NCBI RefSeq assembly: GCF_018861865.1
Contig: NZ_JAHLDV010000003.1
Coordinates: forward strand, 62,001 to 126,000
DNA from: Clostridium frigoris
GTDB lineage: Bacteria; Bacillota; Clostridia; Clostridiales; Clostridiaceae
Reading direction: 5' to 3'
DNA: 64,000 nucleotides
This document shows positions 38,990-46,997 of the stretch, piece after piece. Every line of letters begins with the position of its first letter. Within the stretch, counting starts at the first letter, position 1. Made by a program: the position numbers and the translations under genes. The notes below the pieces were generated by a model, which was not told where the DNA came from, made no database searches, and was given only the letters and a program-made list of their open reading frames with translations.

Positions 38990-39859
38990 ATGAATGAAAG
39001 CTTTAGTTTCCCCATTAACATACCTAAGCAACACCAAGACCAACAACCAGGTTTTGAAGTACTAATGAACCCAAAACCTATTTTTGAGGATCCAAATTGC
39101 ATAGGTTCTGGAAAGTTACTCAATAAAGTTACCCTAATCACAGGTGGAGATAGTGGAATAGGTAGAGCAGTTGCTCTTGCATATGCAAGAGAAGGATCTG
39201 ATATAGCAATAGTATATCTTAATGAACATGAAGATGCGACAGAGACTAAAAGGCTTATTTGCGCAAAGGGTAGACGGTGTATATTGATTGCGGGAGATAT
39301 TGGCGACGATACTTTCTGCGTAAATGCTGTCAACAAAACAATAAAGGAATTAAGTAAAATAGATATTCTTATAAATAATGCTGGAGAACAGCATCCTCAA
39401 AACAGTATTGAAGATATTACAAAAAAGCAACTAGAAAGAACTTTTAAAACCAATATTTTTGGAATGTTTTATATGGTTAAATCAGTATTACCATATTTAA
39501 AGGATGGCGCCACAATTATAAATACATCCTCAGTCACTGCTTACAAAGGACATAAATCTTTAATTGATTACTCATCAACTAAAGGCGCAATAGTTACATT
39601 TACTCGTTCTCTCGCTCTTTCCCTAGCAAGTAGAAAAATACGAGTGAATGCAGTAGCTCCAGGCCCTATATGGACACCACTTATACCTTCTTCTTTCAGT
39701 GAAAGTGAGGTTAGTGAATTTGGAAGTAATACTCCTATGGGAAGACCTGGCCAGCCAGTTGAGCTTGCCGAAACCTATGTGTTCTTAGCATCAAATGGTG
39801 CCTCATATATAAGTGGCGAGACTATTCATGTTAATGGTTGTACTGTTATCAATGGATAA
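38990..39859 (+). CDS. Short-chain dehydrogenase/reductase, general-stress (YhdF/YdaD) type
   Basis: 289 residues. An N-terminal extension of about 40 residues (IPKQHQDQQPGFEVLMNP) is typical of the YdaD/YhdF group. Cofactor motif TGGDSGIGRAVAL near 52-64, NNAGEQHP near 127, catalytic Ser in TSSVTAYKG near 178 and YSSTKGA with YxxxK near 192-196, then VNAVAPGPIWTPL near 218. The enzyme uses NAD(P)H; substrate unknown. The group is often part of general stress responses. Single gene. Confidence 0.9.
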   Translation: MNESFSFPINIPKQHQDQQPGFEVLMNPKPIFEDPNCIGSGKLLNKVTLITGGDSGIGRAVALAYAREGSDIAIVYLNEHEDATETKRLICAKGRRCILIAGDIGDDTFCVNAVNKTIKELSKIDILINNAGEQHPQNSIEDITKKQLERTFKTNIFGMFYMVKSVLPYLKDGATIINTSSVTAYKGHKSLIDYSSTKGAIVTFTRSLALSLASRKIRVNAVAPGPIWTPLIPSSFSESEVSEFGSNTPMGRPGQPVELAETYVFLASNGASYISGETIHVNGCTVING

Positions 39860-40194
39860 TACAACCTACTAAGCAATTAGCATATTTGATATCATTTTTG
39901 TCCTCAAAAAAGGTTTTAACAAAGTAAAAAATAAGCAAATAGGCAGCAATGCATTGCTGCCTATTACTATTAAATATGTTATTTGAATTTTTTTCCTTAA
40001 TCATTTACTTATTACATATAGAACTATAGACATATTTCTTTATATTTTGGAAAATTCATATATATTTTATTAATATATCCACACATATAATAATTGTTCA
40101 TAGGCAACTATATATAGCAAAAGCATTATTAAAAGTAATTTAATTTTTATAAATTTGTAATATTAAGAATACTTATAAGGAGGAAAATTTTATC
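39860..40194. other. Intergenic region with a 28-bp perfect palindrome
   Basis: 335 bp with a palindrome at 39938-39965 and AT-rich sequence before the AAGGAGG site of the M15 peptidase at about 40180. No further gene seen. Confidence 0.6.
39938..39965. terminator. Perfect 28-bp palindrome after the dehydrogenase gene
   Basis: AATAGGCAGCAATG is followed at once by its exact reverse complement CATTGCTGCCTATT. As RNA it gives a strong GC-rich hairpin, but there is no U-run, so a protein-binding dyad is an alternative to termination. Confidence 0.6.
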
Positions 40195-41130
40195 ATGAGA
40201 AAAATGTTTATTGTTACGCTTATTGTAAGTTTGCTTCTGAATACAGAAAACATAACACTAGCTTTGGCTACAACTGATACAAACAAACAAGAGAAAAACA
40301 ATATATATAATGTAACAATGAAACAAGATATTTTATGTTTAATGATGGCATATCCTGAATATATTAAAAATATAGAAGAAAATAACGGATATGTATATCT
40401 AATTATGAAATCAGGTAAAAAACTATGCTACGATGACAAAAAAGTAAAAACTATTCAAGAAAAGCTTATAAACCCAGACCTGCAAGATACTTTAGAGCAA
40501 ATTTATCCCTTATCTCCTACTAAGGAAATCATGATATCAGATTTTGATCCAGGACGTTATAGATCTTATGGATTACTACATGAAGTCTATGGTGAATCAA
40601 AAGAAATCATAGAAAACAATCTCACAAAAGTTAATATTATTTATAATAATTATCAATTTAATAAGAAAAATAAAGCATCTAATTCACTAAAAACAGTTAT
40701 GGAAGAAATAAACCCTATATTAAAAATGGATCAAAATTTGAGAAACTGTCTTTTGCCTTGCAGTGGTACTTTTAACTATCGAGTAATTTCAGGTACTAGT
40801 AGATTAAGTCCACATTCTTTCGGAATTGCTATTGATCTTGCCAGTGACAAAAGAGACTATTGGAAATGGGCTACCAAAGATGCTGGTGAAAAAAGATTAA
40901 TGTCATACTCCTCTGAACTTGTAAAAATATTTGAAAAAAACAATTTTGTTTGGGGAGGCAAATGGTCTCACTTTGATATTTTACATTTTGAGTATAGACC
41001 TGAAATTATTCTAAAAGCTCGCTATTTCTCAAATAATAAAGTTCTAAAAAAAGCATGGTATGAAGGCTCTCCGATACAAGAAACAGCTACAAAAAATGCA
41101 ATAGATGAAATCGATTCATTAATAAAATAA
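40195..41130 (+). CDS. Secreted M15-family D-Ala-type carboxypeptidase
   Basis: 311 residues. Signal peptide over about 1-25 (MFIVTLIVSLLLN...ALA). The peptidase domain is C-terminal: SRLSPHSFGIAIDLASD near 201-217 carries the SxHxxGxAxD zinc motif, and GGKWSHFDILHFEYRPE near 259-275 carries the second zinc histidine. It likely trims peptidoglycan stem or cross-bridge peptides. The next gene, 15 bp downstream, encodes a putative amidase, so the pair looks like a cell-wall lytic operon, perhaps in sporulation or germination (inference). Confidence 0.87.
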   Translation: MRKMFIVTLIVSLLLNTENITLALATTDTNKQEKNNIYNVTMKQDILCLMMAYPEYIKNIEENNGYVYLIMKSGKKLCYDDKKVKTIQEKLINPDLQDTLEQIYPLSPTKEIMISDFDPGRYRSYGLLHEVYGESKEIIENNLTKVNIIYNNYQFNKKNKASNSLKTVMEEINPILKMDQNLRNCLLPCSGTFNYRVISGTSRLSPHSFGIAIDLASDKRDYWKWATKDAGEKRLMSYSSELVKIFEKNNFVWGGKWSHFDILHFEYRPEIILKARYFSNNKVLKKAWYEGSPIQETATKNAIDEIDSLIK

Positions 41131-41145
41131 TAGGAGTATAATATT

Positions 41146-42261
41146 ATGAATTTACGTAAAATTGAAAAGTCACAATTATTCAAACTTAAATTATTTATAT
41201 TTGTTATCCTTCTTTTATCAATGCACGTTTATAATGGTAATTATGCAAATGCTATTACTGATGAATCCAAAAAAGAAGTAACAACTTATATAACCCAAAT
41301 TTTTAAAAACAGAAACAAAGCAATATTAAATGGAGATTTAGAACTAATACAATCATTTTATAATATGGACACAAAATATGGGACCTGGGCATATGAATAT
41401 GAAAAGAAAAAAATGGATTACATTAATAATTGGGCCGAAAAACAAGGAATTAAATTTACGGATATTGTTCCAACTTTAATTATAAAAAGAATTAGAGAGA
41501 ACAATGGTAATTTTTCAATATATTTATTGTGCTCTACTGAATACAAATATATATACATGGATCAACCAAAACTAGAAAACACATCAAAAATCGGAACATA
41601 CCACAACTTGCAACTTGTGAGTAAAGATGGTTCTTGGGTTATCTCTAAAGAATGGTATAAAGATCCTTTCGCAAATTCTTTAGACCTAAATAATATAAAA
41701 GCAGATTCCATAAAAAAATATATATTACTTCAAAAACCAAGAGATTTAAAATTTATAGACCAAAGACGAATAAATGCTGTAACTTACGCAGATAAATATT
41801 GTGGTGCTGCTAGTGATGGTTTGTATAAATACAAATATAACACTATTTATCGTGACTATAATCCTCAAGGTGGAGATTGTGCAAATTTTGCATCACAAAT
41901 TCTTTTTGAAGGTGGAAAATTTAGAAAAAATTCCACATGGAATTCAGATAAAAACGGAGCAACAAAAGCTTGGCTTAATGCTGATAGCTTTAAAAGATAT
42001 ATGATATATAGCGGGAGAGGCTCAGTAATTGCCTATGGAAGTTATGACAAAGTGTATAAAGCTAGTTATAAATTGCTTCCAGGAGATATTGTTGCTTATG
42101 AAAAGAAAAACGATATTACTCATATTTCTGTTGTTACAGGGGCTGATTCAAGAGGGTACTCTCTAGTTAGTTGTCATAATTCTGATAGAAGTAAAGTGCC
42201 TTGGGACCTTGGATGGAGTGATAAAAATATTAGATTTTGGTTAATTAGTGTTCATTTTTAA
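41146..42261 (+). CDS. Secreted putative amidase domain protein (Amidase_6)
   Basis: 371 residues. N-terminal hydrophobic segment (about 12-32) acts as signal or anchor. A middle region (about 40-190) shows a nuclear-transport-factor-2-like spread with KEWYKDPF. The C-terminal domain carries NPQGGDCANFASQILFEGG near 239-257 with the presumed catalytic Cys, KLLPGDIVAYEKKNDITHISVVTGADSRG with the His, and a terminal CHNSDRSKVPWDLGW. The fold is the NlpC/P60-like amidase group. It follows the M15 peptidase by 15 bp. Confidence 0.85.
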   Translation: MNLRKIEKSQLFKLKLFIFVILLLSMHVYNGNYANAITDESKKEVTTYITQIFKNRNKAILNGDLELIQSFYNMDTKYGTWAYEYEKKKMDYINNWAEKQGIKFTDIVPTLIIKRIRENNGNFSIYLLCSTEYKYIYMDQPKLENTSKIGTYHNLQLVSKDGSWVISKEWYKDPFANSLDLNNIKADSIKKYILLQKPRDLKFIDQRRINAVTYADKYCGAASDGLYKYKYNTIYRDYNPQGGDCANFASQILFEGGKFRKNSTWNSDKNGATKAWLNADSFKRYMIYSGRGSVIAYGSYDKVYKASYKLLPGDIVAYEKKNDITHISVVTGADSRGYSLVSCHNSDRSKVPWDLGWSDKNIRFWLISVHF

Positions 42262-42304
42262 TAAAATATATTTAAGCAATAACTTATAAGGAGGTGAGTT
42301 TTAT

Positions 42305-42604
42305 ATGAAAACAGAAGAACAAATCAAATCAGAAGTAACAAGACAAGTTATAGATAATATGAAAACATCCTTAAATGATGAATTAACTGAGGTTGAAAAA
42401 GAATTTGAAGAGACTTATAAAAGTAAACTTGAGCAAGAAATACAATATACTTTAGAACTCTCAGAGACTGGTCTCGCACATAATTCAACTAAAACAATAA
42501 AAGTAGAAAACAAAAAGCTGCTACAACAATTAGATAATATAAGGAGTGATAAAATTAAAGTTGAGAACAAAATAAAAACTTTAAATGAATTTGAGAATAT
42601 ATAA
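42305..42604 (+). CDS. Small acidic coiled-coil protein
   Basis: 99 residues, mostly charged and helical, with Glu/Lys heptads (TEVEKEFEETYKSKLEQEI, KKLLQQLDNIRSDKIKVENK). No signal or cysteine. AAGGAGG precedes the ATG. It closes the plus-strand run 40195-42604 and ends just before a strong terminator. It may bind a partner or act as a structural small protein; no family recognised. Confidence 0.65.
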   Translation: MKTEEQIKSEVTRQVIDNMKTSLNDELTEVEKEFEETYKSKLEQEIQYTLELSETGLAHNSTKTIKVENKKLLQQLDNIRSDKIKVENKIKTLNEFENI

Positions 42605-42629
42605 TTTTAATTGTATTTTAGATTTAATT

Positions 42630-42669
42630 ACGCATAAGCCTATAAGGTTTATAGGCTTATGTGTTTTTT
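42630..42669 (+). terminator. Terminator of the M15/amidase operon
   Basis: CATAAGCCTATAA pairs with TTATAGGCTTATG around a short loop, followed by GTGTTTTTT. It is a strong rho-independent terminator on the plus strand. Confidence 0.9.
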
Positions 42670-42780
42670 CACCAAATTGAAGTATAAAAACTGTATTAGT
42701 TGTAATACTCTCGTTAGTAAAAAATTATTTATAAATTCTGAATTTACTACTAAATTATAAATATTCCTTTGCTACGCCAG

Positions 42781-42825
42781 TTGACTTATGCTTTTTAATA
42801 TAGTATTATTTATTTTAGTAAATAA
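42781..42825 (+). promoter_or_regulatory. Promoter with overlapping dyad before the CymR-like gene
   Basis: TTGACT (42781-42786), a 17-bp spacer, TATTAT (42804-42809). A palindrome TTATTTA-6-TAAATAA (42806-42825) overlaps the -10 box and start point. Its position suits autorepression by the Rrf2 protein encoded downstream. Confidence 0.7.
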
Positions 42826-42878
42826 ATTATATTATGATATATTTATATTTTATAATTGATAAGGAGAATTAACTTACC

Positions 42879-43325
42879 ATGAATATTTCTACTAAAGGAA
42901 GATACGGTTTAAGAGCAATGGTAGATATAGCTGTGCATTCATTTGGTGACTATATACCATTAAAAATTATCGCTGAAAGACAATCAATTTCTGAAAATTA
43001 TTTAGAACAAGTTTTTTCAATACTTAGAAAAGCTAAACTAGTGAAAAGCGCACGAGGATCACAAGGTGGTTATACTCTTTCAAATGAAGCATCAAAAATC
43101 ACAGTAGGTGAGGTTTTAAGAATCCTTGAAGGTGACTTAAATATCGCAGGTGATGATGATGGAGATGCAGGTCTTGATAATAACATTAAAGTTTGTATAG
43201 ACACTATAGTATGGCAAGAAGTTAATAAGCAAATTAATAAAGTTATGGATTCTGTAACTTTACAGGATCTAGTAGAAAAATATAATAGTCTAAACGCAGA
43301 GTATACCTTAGACTTTATAATATAA
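42879..43325 (+). CDS. Rrf2-family regulator, CymR-like, without cluster cysteines
   Basis: 148 residues. The DNA-binding half closely resembles the iscR of this window (STKGRYGLRAMVDIAVHS, IAERQSISENYLEQVFSILRKAKLVKSARGSQGGY). In place of the Cys loop it has an acidic stretch AGDDDGDAGLDNN and only one Cys (KVCIDT). The C-terminus TLQDLVEKYNSLNAEYTLDFII resembles Bacillus CymR, the cysteine-metabolism repressor that needs CysK as partner. It may thus sense sulfur supply rather than clusters. No cysteine genes are adjacent. Its promoter overlaps a dyad. Confidence 0.85.
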   Translation: MNISTKGRYGLRAMVDIAVHSFGDYIPLKIIAERQSISENYLEQVFSILRKAKLVKSARGSQGGYTLSNEASKITVGEVLRILEGDLNIAGDDDGDAGLDNNIKVCIDTIVWQEVNKQINKVMDSVTLQDLVEKYNSLNAEYTLDFII

Positions 43326-43374
43326 ATAAGGAATAATAGTACCTTTATTACACAAGTGCTATTATTCTTTATTT
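43324..43374. terminator. Bidirectional terminator, CymR-like gene / orphan CDF domain
   Basis: AAATAAGGAATAATAG (43324-43339) pairs with CTATTATTCTTTATTT (43359-43374) with one G-U pair. It overlaps the stop region of both convergent genes. Confidence 0.8.
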
Positions 43375-43589
43375 ATGTCTATGAACATTTCCCAATTTAT
43401 CTCTACTTCAAAAAACTCTTGATCAATTGTTACTATACATCGATGTTGTGGTGAAATATTTTTTAGACCTTCTTCTATTTGCTTAAGAATAATGTTATTA
43501 TACTCTTCGCTATAATAACATCTATCTACCACCACATCATAAATTAATGTTTTTTCTCGAACATCTCCTATTACTCTAAAATCATGCAT
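43362..43589 (-). CDS. Stand-alone C-terminal (dimerisation) domain of a cation diffusion facilitator
   Basis: 75 residues. The sequence MHDFRVIGDVREKTLIYDVVV, then EGLKNISPQHRCIVTIDQEFFEV, matches by eye the cytoplasmic C-terminal domain of CDF/ZitB-type metal exporters (MHDFRVV.G...TNLIFDVVVP...VIDID). The membrane part is absent on either side. The gene has its own AAGGGAG site and a terminator, so it looks expressed rather than decayed. It could be a transporter fragment or a small soluble metal sensor. Stand-alone CDF C-domain proteins have been described; function here is open. Confidence 0.65.
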   Translation of the reverse strand: MHDFRVIGDVREKTLIYDVVVDRCYYSEEYNNIILKQIEEGLKNISPQHRCIVTIDQEFFEVEINWEMFIDINKE

Positions 43590-43750
43590 GTAATGACACC
43601 ACTCCCTTATTCAATATTTTATATCTATCCTATTTAATTAAAACTACCACTATTATTATGCAGTTATAGAGCTTAGTGATTTTTTATTTTGCTAATTATA
43701 TTAGTTCTTAAATTTAGACATGATTAAATGTTTAATCACCTTATAAGGTT

Positions 43751-43771
43751 GCATTTCATATATTGAAATGC
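43751..43771 (+). promoter_or_regulatory. Hairpin in the ytaF leader
   Basis: GCATTTCA (43751-43758), loop TATAT, TGAAATGC (43764-43771): a perfect 8-bp stem ending 10 bases before the AAGGGAG site of ytaF. There is no U-run; it may be an operator or a stability element. Confidence 0.5.
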
Positions 43772-43794
43772 AAATGATAAAAAGGGAGAACTAT

Positions 43795-44409
43795 ATGGAT
43801 TTAATTTTATCTGCATTATCATTTAGCTTATCATCTAACCTAGATAACGTAGTTATAGGAATTGCTTATGGAATAAAAAAGGTAAGAATAGGGATAATTG
43901 CAAATCTCATAATAGCAATTGTCACATCTACAGCAACATTTTTATCTATGTTAATTGGGGCTTATATATCGAATTTTTTACCTCGCACTGCATCTAATGG
44001 ATTAGGTGCTATTGTTATTATTATTTTGGGATTGTATTTTGTATCCCAAAGCATAATAAAACTTCTTAATAATACTAAGTCAAAGGAACTTGCTTTAAAA
44101 GATATTACTGATATGATAGAGTATGCTGAAAAGTCAGATTTAGATAATTCTGGTGACATAAGTAATAAAGAAGCACTCATTATAGCATCTGGACTAACCT
44201 TTAACAATTTAGGGACAGGGATTGCCGCAAGCATAACAGGGGTTAGTATCCAGTTTACAGTTATATCAACATTTATATTAAGTTTTCTTGCAATTAAATT
44301 TGGTGAAGCTGCAGGTAATCATATCTTGGGTAAAATTTTAGGTAAATTTGCCCCATTATTTTCAGGTATATTGCTAATAATACTTGGTATTATTGAATTT
44401 ATTAATTAA
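43795..44409 (+). CDS. ytaF: Sporulation membrane protein YtaF (MntP-like)
   Basis: 204 residues from the ATG at 43795 (site AAGGGAG, 7 bases upstream); the open frame starts 9 codons earlier without support. Six membrane segments in two halves, with repeated motifs LSFSLSSNLDNVVIGIAYGIKK near the start and ASGLTFNNLGTGIAASITG in the second half. The family is made in sporulating Firmicutes and resembles the manganese exporter MntP. Its substrate is not known. Confidence 0.9.
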   Translation: MDLILSALSFSLSSNLDNVVIGIAYGIKKVRIGIIANLIIAIVTSTATFLSMLIGAYISNFLPRTASNGLGAIVIIILGLYFVSQSIIKLLNNTKSKELALKDITDMIEYAEKSDLDNSGDISNKEALIIASGLTFNNLGTGIAASITGVSIQFTVISTFILSFLAIKFGEAAGNHILGKILGKFAPLFSGILLIILGIIEFIN

Positions 44410-44472
44410 TATTTTCAATTTTTGGCATGAAGATTATTAGTAAATATTATTTGAAATGATTAGAACACAAAT

Positions 44473-44515
44473 ATACCTAATACAATATAAGATATTCCTA
44501 TGTTGTATTAGGTAT
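44473..44515. terminator. Terminator after ytaF
   Basis: ATACCTAATACAA and TTGTATTAGGTAT pair over 13 bp, with a further AT-rich inner stem. Confidence 0.75.
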
Positions 44516-44656
44516 AAATTAGATTGTTGAATCTATTATATATATTTACAAATTTAATTTTATTATAAATAAGTAATAAAAAATATGGATAATTCCTATT
44601 ATTAAGAGTAAAATTAAAATCATAAACATTTATTGTTAAATAAGGGAGGAATATTT

Positions 44657-45115
44657 TTGGATATAAATCAAATATCACAATTATCACAGATCATGGGTAT
44701 TTCAGGCACACAATCATCTACAGGAGTTTCAGGAAGTGATACTAATACCTGTTTTGAAACTTTGCTTAAGCAAATAGTGGACAATTCACAAAAACAGACT
44801 TCAACTAATATTGGGACAAGTGTTCCTAGCATTGACGATAAAACTAGCAGACTAGATAGTTTATCACTACAATCACAAAAGGCTCAACAGCTTCAACAAA
44901 TGATGCAGATTATGACAACTCAAAACGCAGACAGTAGTTCAAGTACAGGTACAAAACGAATTAACGATAGTTCAGAAAGTCTCTTTCCAAGTACAAATAA
45001 TAAAAAAGACTTATCTCAATTAATACAAACTATAATGCAGCAACAAAATAATACAGGTAGTAGCAATAATAATGCGAATTTAATAAATACTGTTCTAAGT
45101 AATAGTATTTTATAA
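44657..45115 (+). CDS. Gln/Ser/Asn-rich protein of unknown function
   Basis: About 152 residues from a TTG at 44657, 7 bases after GGGAGG; the upstream ATG lies before that site. Low-complexity: Gln, Ser, Thr and Asn make up half of the sequence. A conserved-looking N-terminal patch (DINQISQLSQIMGIS) and CFETLLKQIVDN may fold; the rest is probably disordered. No signal or membrane segment. It could be a structural or spore-associated protein; no family recognised. Confidence 0.55.
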   Translation: MDINQISQLSQIMGISGTQSSTGVSGSDTNTCFETLLKQIVDNSQKQTSTNIGTSVPSIDDKTSRLDSLSLQSQKAQQLQQMMQIMTTQNADSSSSTGTKRINDSSESLFPSTNNKKDLSQLIQTIMQQQNNTGSSNNNANLINTVLSNSIL

Positions 45116-45141
45116 ATTAAAAATTTACATATTTTATTAGT

Positions 45142-45175
45142 AAAATAAAAGCACCCTTATGGGTACTTTTATTTT
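45142..45175. terminator. Bidirectional terminator
   Basis: AAAAGCACCC-TTAT-GGGTACTTTT with A- and T-tracts on the two sides. It lies between two convergent small genes and touches the stop of the minus-strand one. Confidence 0.85.
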
Positions 45176-45594
45176 TACTTTATGCTTATTGCTTCTTCAT
45201 TTAGTTCAAATAAGTCCTGTAAAATCCCATCGATAATATTTTCATCAATAAATGCTTTCAATTTCGGATTACGTTCTTCTGTATTAATATACTGAAGAAA
45301 ATACCCACCTACTTTTTTTGCAATGCTTAATTTAATAGATATATTTTGCTCTATTCCCTCATTATTAAATAAACTAAATGTAACGTTATTATCCGTATAT
45401 TTTATTTTAACCTTTTTATAATACCTAATATCTATATATTCGTTTAAATCTGTTATTGCTCGAATATTCTTTATATTATACTTATCCAAATTTTTATTAA
45501 AAACATCTACAAAGTTTTGCATTGCTTTGCTAATTATAGTTTTATCAATAGTCATATTCCTAAATTGCAAAACCAATTCTTCCTTCCAATTCAT
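45175..45594 (-). CDS. Hypothetical protein, 139 residues
   Basis: 139 residues from the ATG at 45594, which follows AGGGGGGTG; the open frame extends 44 codons upstream through hydrophobic sequence without a site. Mixed alpha/beta, charged, with WKEELVLQFRNMTIDKTIISKAM at the N-terminus and NPKLKAFIDENIIDGILQDLFEL near the C-terminus. No cysteines or membrane part. No family recognised; neighbours are likewise unknown. Confidence 0.6.
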   Translation of the reverse strand: MNWKEELVLQFRNMTIDKTIISKAMQNFVDVFNKNLDKYNIKNIRAITDLNEYIDIRYYKKVKIKYTDNNVTFSLFNNEGIEQNISIKLSIAKKVGGYFLQYINTEERNPKLKAFIDENIIDGILQDLFELNEEAISIK

Positions 45595-45746
45595 CTTATC
45601 ACCCCCCCTTACCAAACATATACCTACTAGATTTGAATAATTTAAAATGTATATAAACATGTACAATATATATCCTCCTATTAAACTATTCATAAGAAAT
45701 AAAAAAGATACTGTATTTGTGTTCATTTTACTATATTTTCATAATG

Positions 45747-45796
45747 AATATACCCTACAGCTTAGACATTTCCTTGTCTACCCTATAGGGTATATT
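45747..45796. terminator. Hairpin terminator
   Basis: AATATACCCTA (45747-45757) pairs with TAGGGTATATT (45786-45796), with an inner TAGACA/TGTCTA-like stem and T5 on the plus strand. It separates two small minus-strand genes. Confidence 0.75.
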
Positions 45797-45831
45797 TTTA
45801 ATCTTCATTATCTATTAATGGCCTAACAATT

Positions 45832-46182
45832 TCACTCACATGGATATATATAATTAGCTGCAGTACGAACTTCTATTTCATCTGGATCGCTTAAATCGTC
45901 ATCTGGAAGTACAAATACTAATTTTCGTTCAATTGTACCACACTCGTTGCTACTACATTCATTTCTACATACTATAGTAATAAATCCTCTAAAAGCAAGT
46001 ATTCTATGGAACTTATCATATATAATACATGCAATAGCAACTTTTTTATCAAAACATACGTTATTTACTTGTATTCTTACAGTTAATAGTCTAGCACCAT
46101 GCTTTTCCATATCTACTGGATCCGCATTAATAACATTACATAAATCACATGAGCATTTATTGCACTTATCATTTTTACCCAT
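45832..46182 (-). CDS. Cysteine-rich small protein, possibly spore-associated
   Basis: 116 residues. The N-terminus KCNKCSCDLCNVI has four closely spaced cysteines (CxxCxCxxC) and more Cys follow (VCFDKKVAIACIIYD, CRNECSSNEC, YPCE at the end), eleven or more in total. The middle reads like an all-beta domain (TVRIQVNNVCFDKKVAIACIIYD...LAFRGFITIVC). Clostridial exosporium or coat proteins often look like this, but I cannot assign a family. AAAGGAG precedes the start. Confidence 0.6.
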   Translation of the reverse strand: MGKNDKCNKCSCDLCNVINADPVDMEKHGARLLTVRIQVNNVCFDKKVAIACIIYDKFHRILAFRGFITIVCRNECSSNECGTIERKLVFVLPDDDLSDPDEIEVRTAANYIYPCE

Positions 46183-46412
46183 TTAATAAAACTCCTTTTC
46201 ATATAAAATTTTACACATATCGCTTCAATATTTTTTCAATATAACCTTTTACATTGATATATGTTCTCCTAAATCAGATTAATATCCTAAAATACCTAAT
46301 TTATATCGAGAATTAGTTTAATTAATGGGTTTATATATAATTTTGATAATGTATACTCTACGCTATAATGTATTCGGTAGTAAATATTTCTGTGAATTAA
46401 ATCAAAGATAAA

Positions 46413-46438
46413 GAGCCCAAAGGAGTTCCTCTGCGCTC
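46413..46438. terminator. Imperfect hairpin after the small zinc-ribbon gene
   Basis: GAGC...AGGA-GT-TCCT...GCTC with two mismatches, directly past the stop of the minus-strand small gene; TTTATCTTTG follows on that strand. Confidence 0.5.
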
Positions 46439-46439
46439 A

Positions 46440-46592
46440 TTAACTATTTTTAAAATTAATAATTACTACTTCACTACACTTTTTACATACTAATACAGCA
46501 CTTCCATCGTTACAGTTTTTAAATTCAAATTCTGTAATGGGTTTATCTGTTTTTAAGTCTTCAATATTTCCACATTTGCACATTAACTTCAT
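46440..46592 (-). CDS. 50-residue zinc-ribbon-like protein
   Basis: The product begins MKLMCKCGNIEDLKTDKP and continues to CNDGSAVLVCKKCSEVVII: a CxC pair, a single Cys, and a CxxC pair, the spacing of a small zinc ribbon. GGAGG lies 7 bases before the ATG. It is too short for usual ORF limits. No family named; it could bind nucleic acid or a protein partner. Confidence 0.65.
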   Translation of the reverse strand: MKLMCKCGNIEDLKTDKPITEFEFKNCNDGSAVLVCKKCSEVVIINFKNS

Positions 46593-46753
46593 TCTAAATC
46601 CTCCATTCACTCAAACATCCTTAAATTATTGTACATCAAATCTTACAAAATATCCACTAACGAATAGTTAATGCATTCCTAATTTTTTGATTTTAAGTAT
46701 CAATTTAAATAAAGCAACATATTATATAATGACAAAAGTCAAGGAGTGATGTT

Positions 46754-46954
46754 ATGTCAATGCATGAAAATAGACAACCTTATACTGATTGTTGTAGAGA
46801 TTATTATGGTAAATGTGATTGTTGCGATCCATGGAGTGATCCTTGGAGTGATCCTTGGAGTGAACCTTGGAGTGAACCTTGGAATAACTTATGGTGTGAT
46901 GATAATTGTTATAAAAAAGAACATTCCAATAACTGTTGCTATAAAGAAAACTAA
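46754..46954 (+). CDS. Cys/Trp-rich small protein with DPWS/EPWS tandem repeat
   Basis: 66 residues. Between two cysteine clusters (TDCCRDYYGKCDCC and WCDDNC...NNCC, nine Cys in all) stand five tetrapeptides: DPWS three times, EPWS twice, followed by EPWNNLW-like ending; the DNA shows a 12-bp unit repeated from 46826 to about 46885. AAGGAG lies 7 bases upstream of this ATG; an overlapping frame from 46746 lacks that spacing. It has no signal peptide. It could be a coat protein, metal binder or RiPP precursor; none is shown. Confidence 0.65.
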   Translation: MSMHENRQPYTDCCRDYYGKCDCCDPWSDPWSDPWSEPWSEPWNNLWCDDNCYKKEHSNNCCYKEN

Positions 46955-46997
46955 TATAATAGCGGAGTTGATATTTAAGTGCAACTCTGCTATATTA
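46952..46997. terminator. Hairpin after the DPWS gene
   Basis: AGCGGAGTTG and CAACTCTGCT pair, extended by TAATAT/ATATTA, beginning at the stop codon of the DPWS gene. Confidence 0.75.

Noticed and set aside
46826-46885. CRISPR-like array
   Set aside because: The 12-bp units are directly contiguous and in frame with a coding sequence; there are no spacers.
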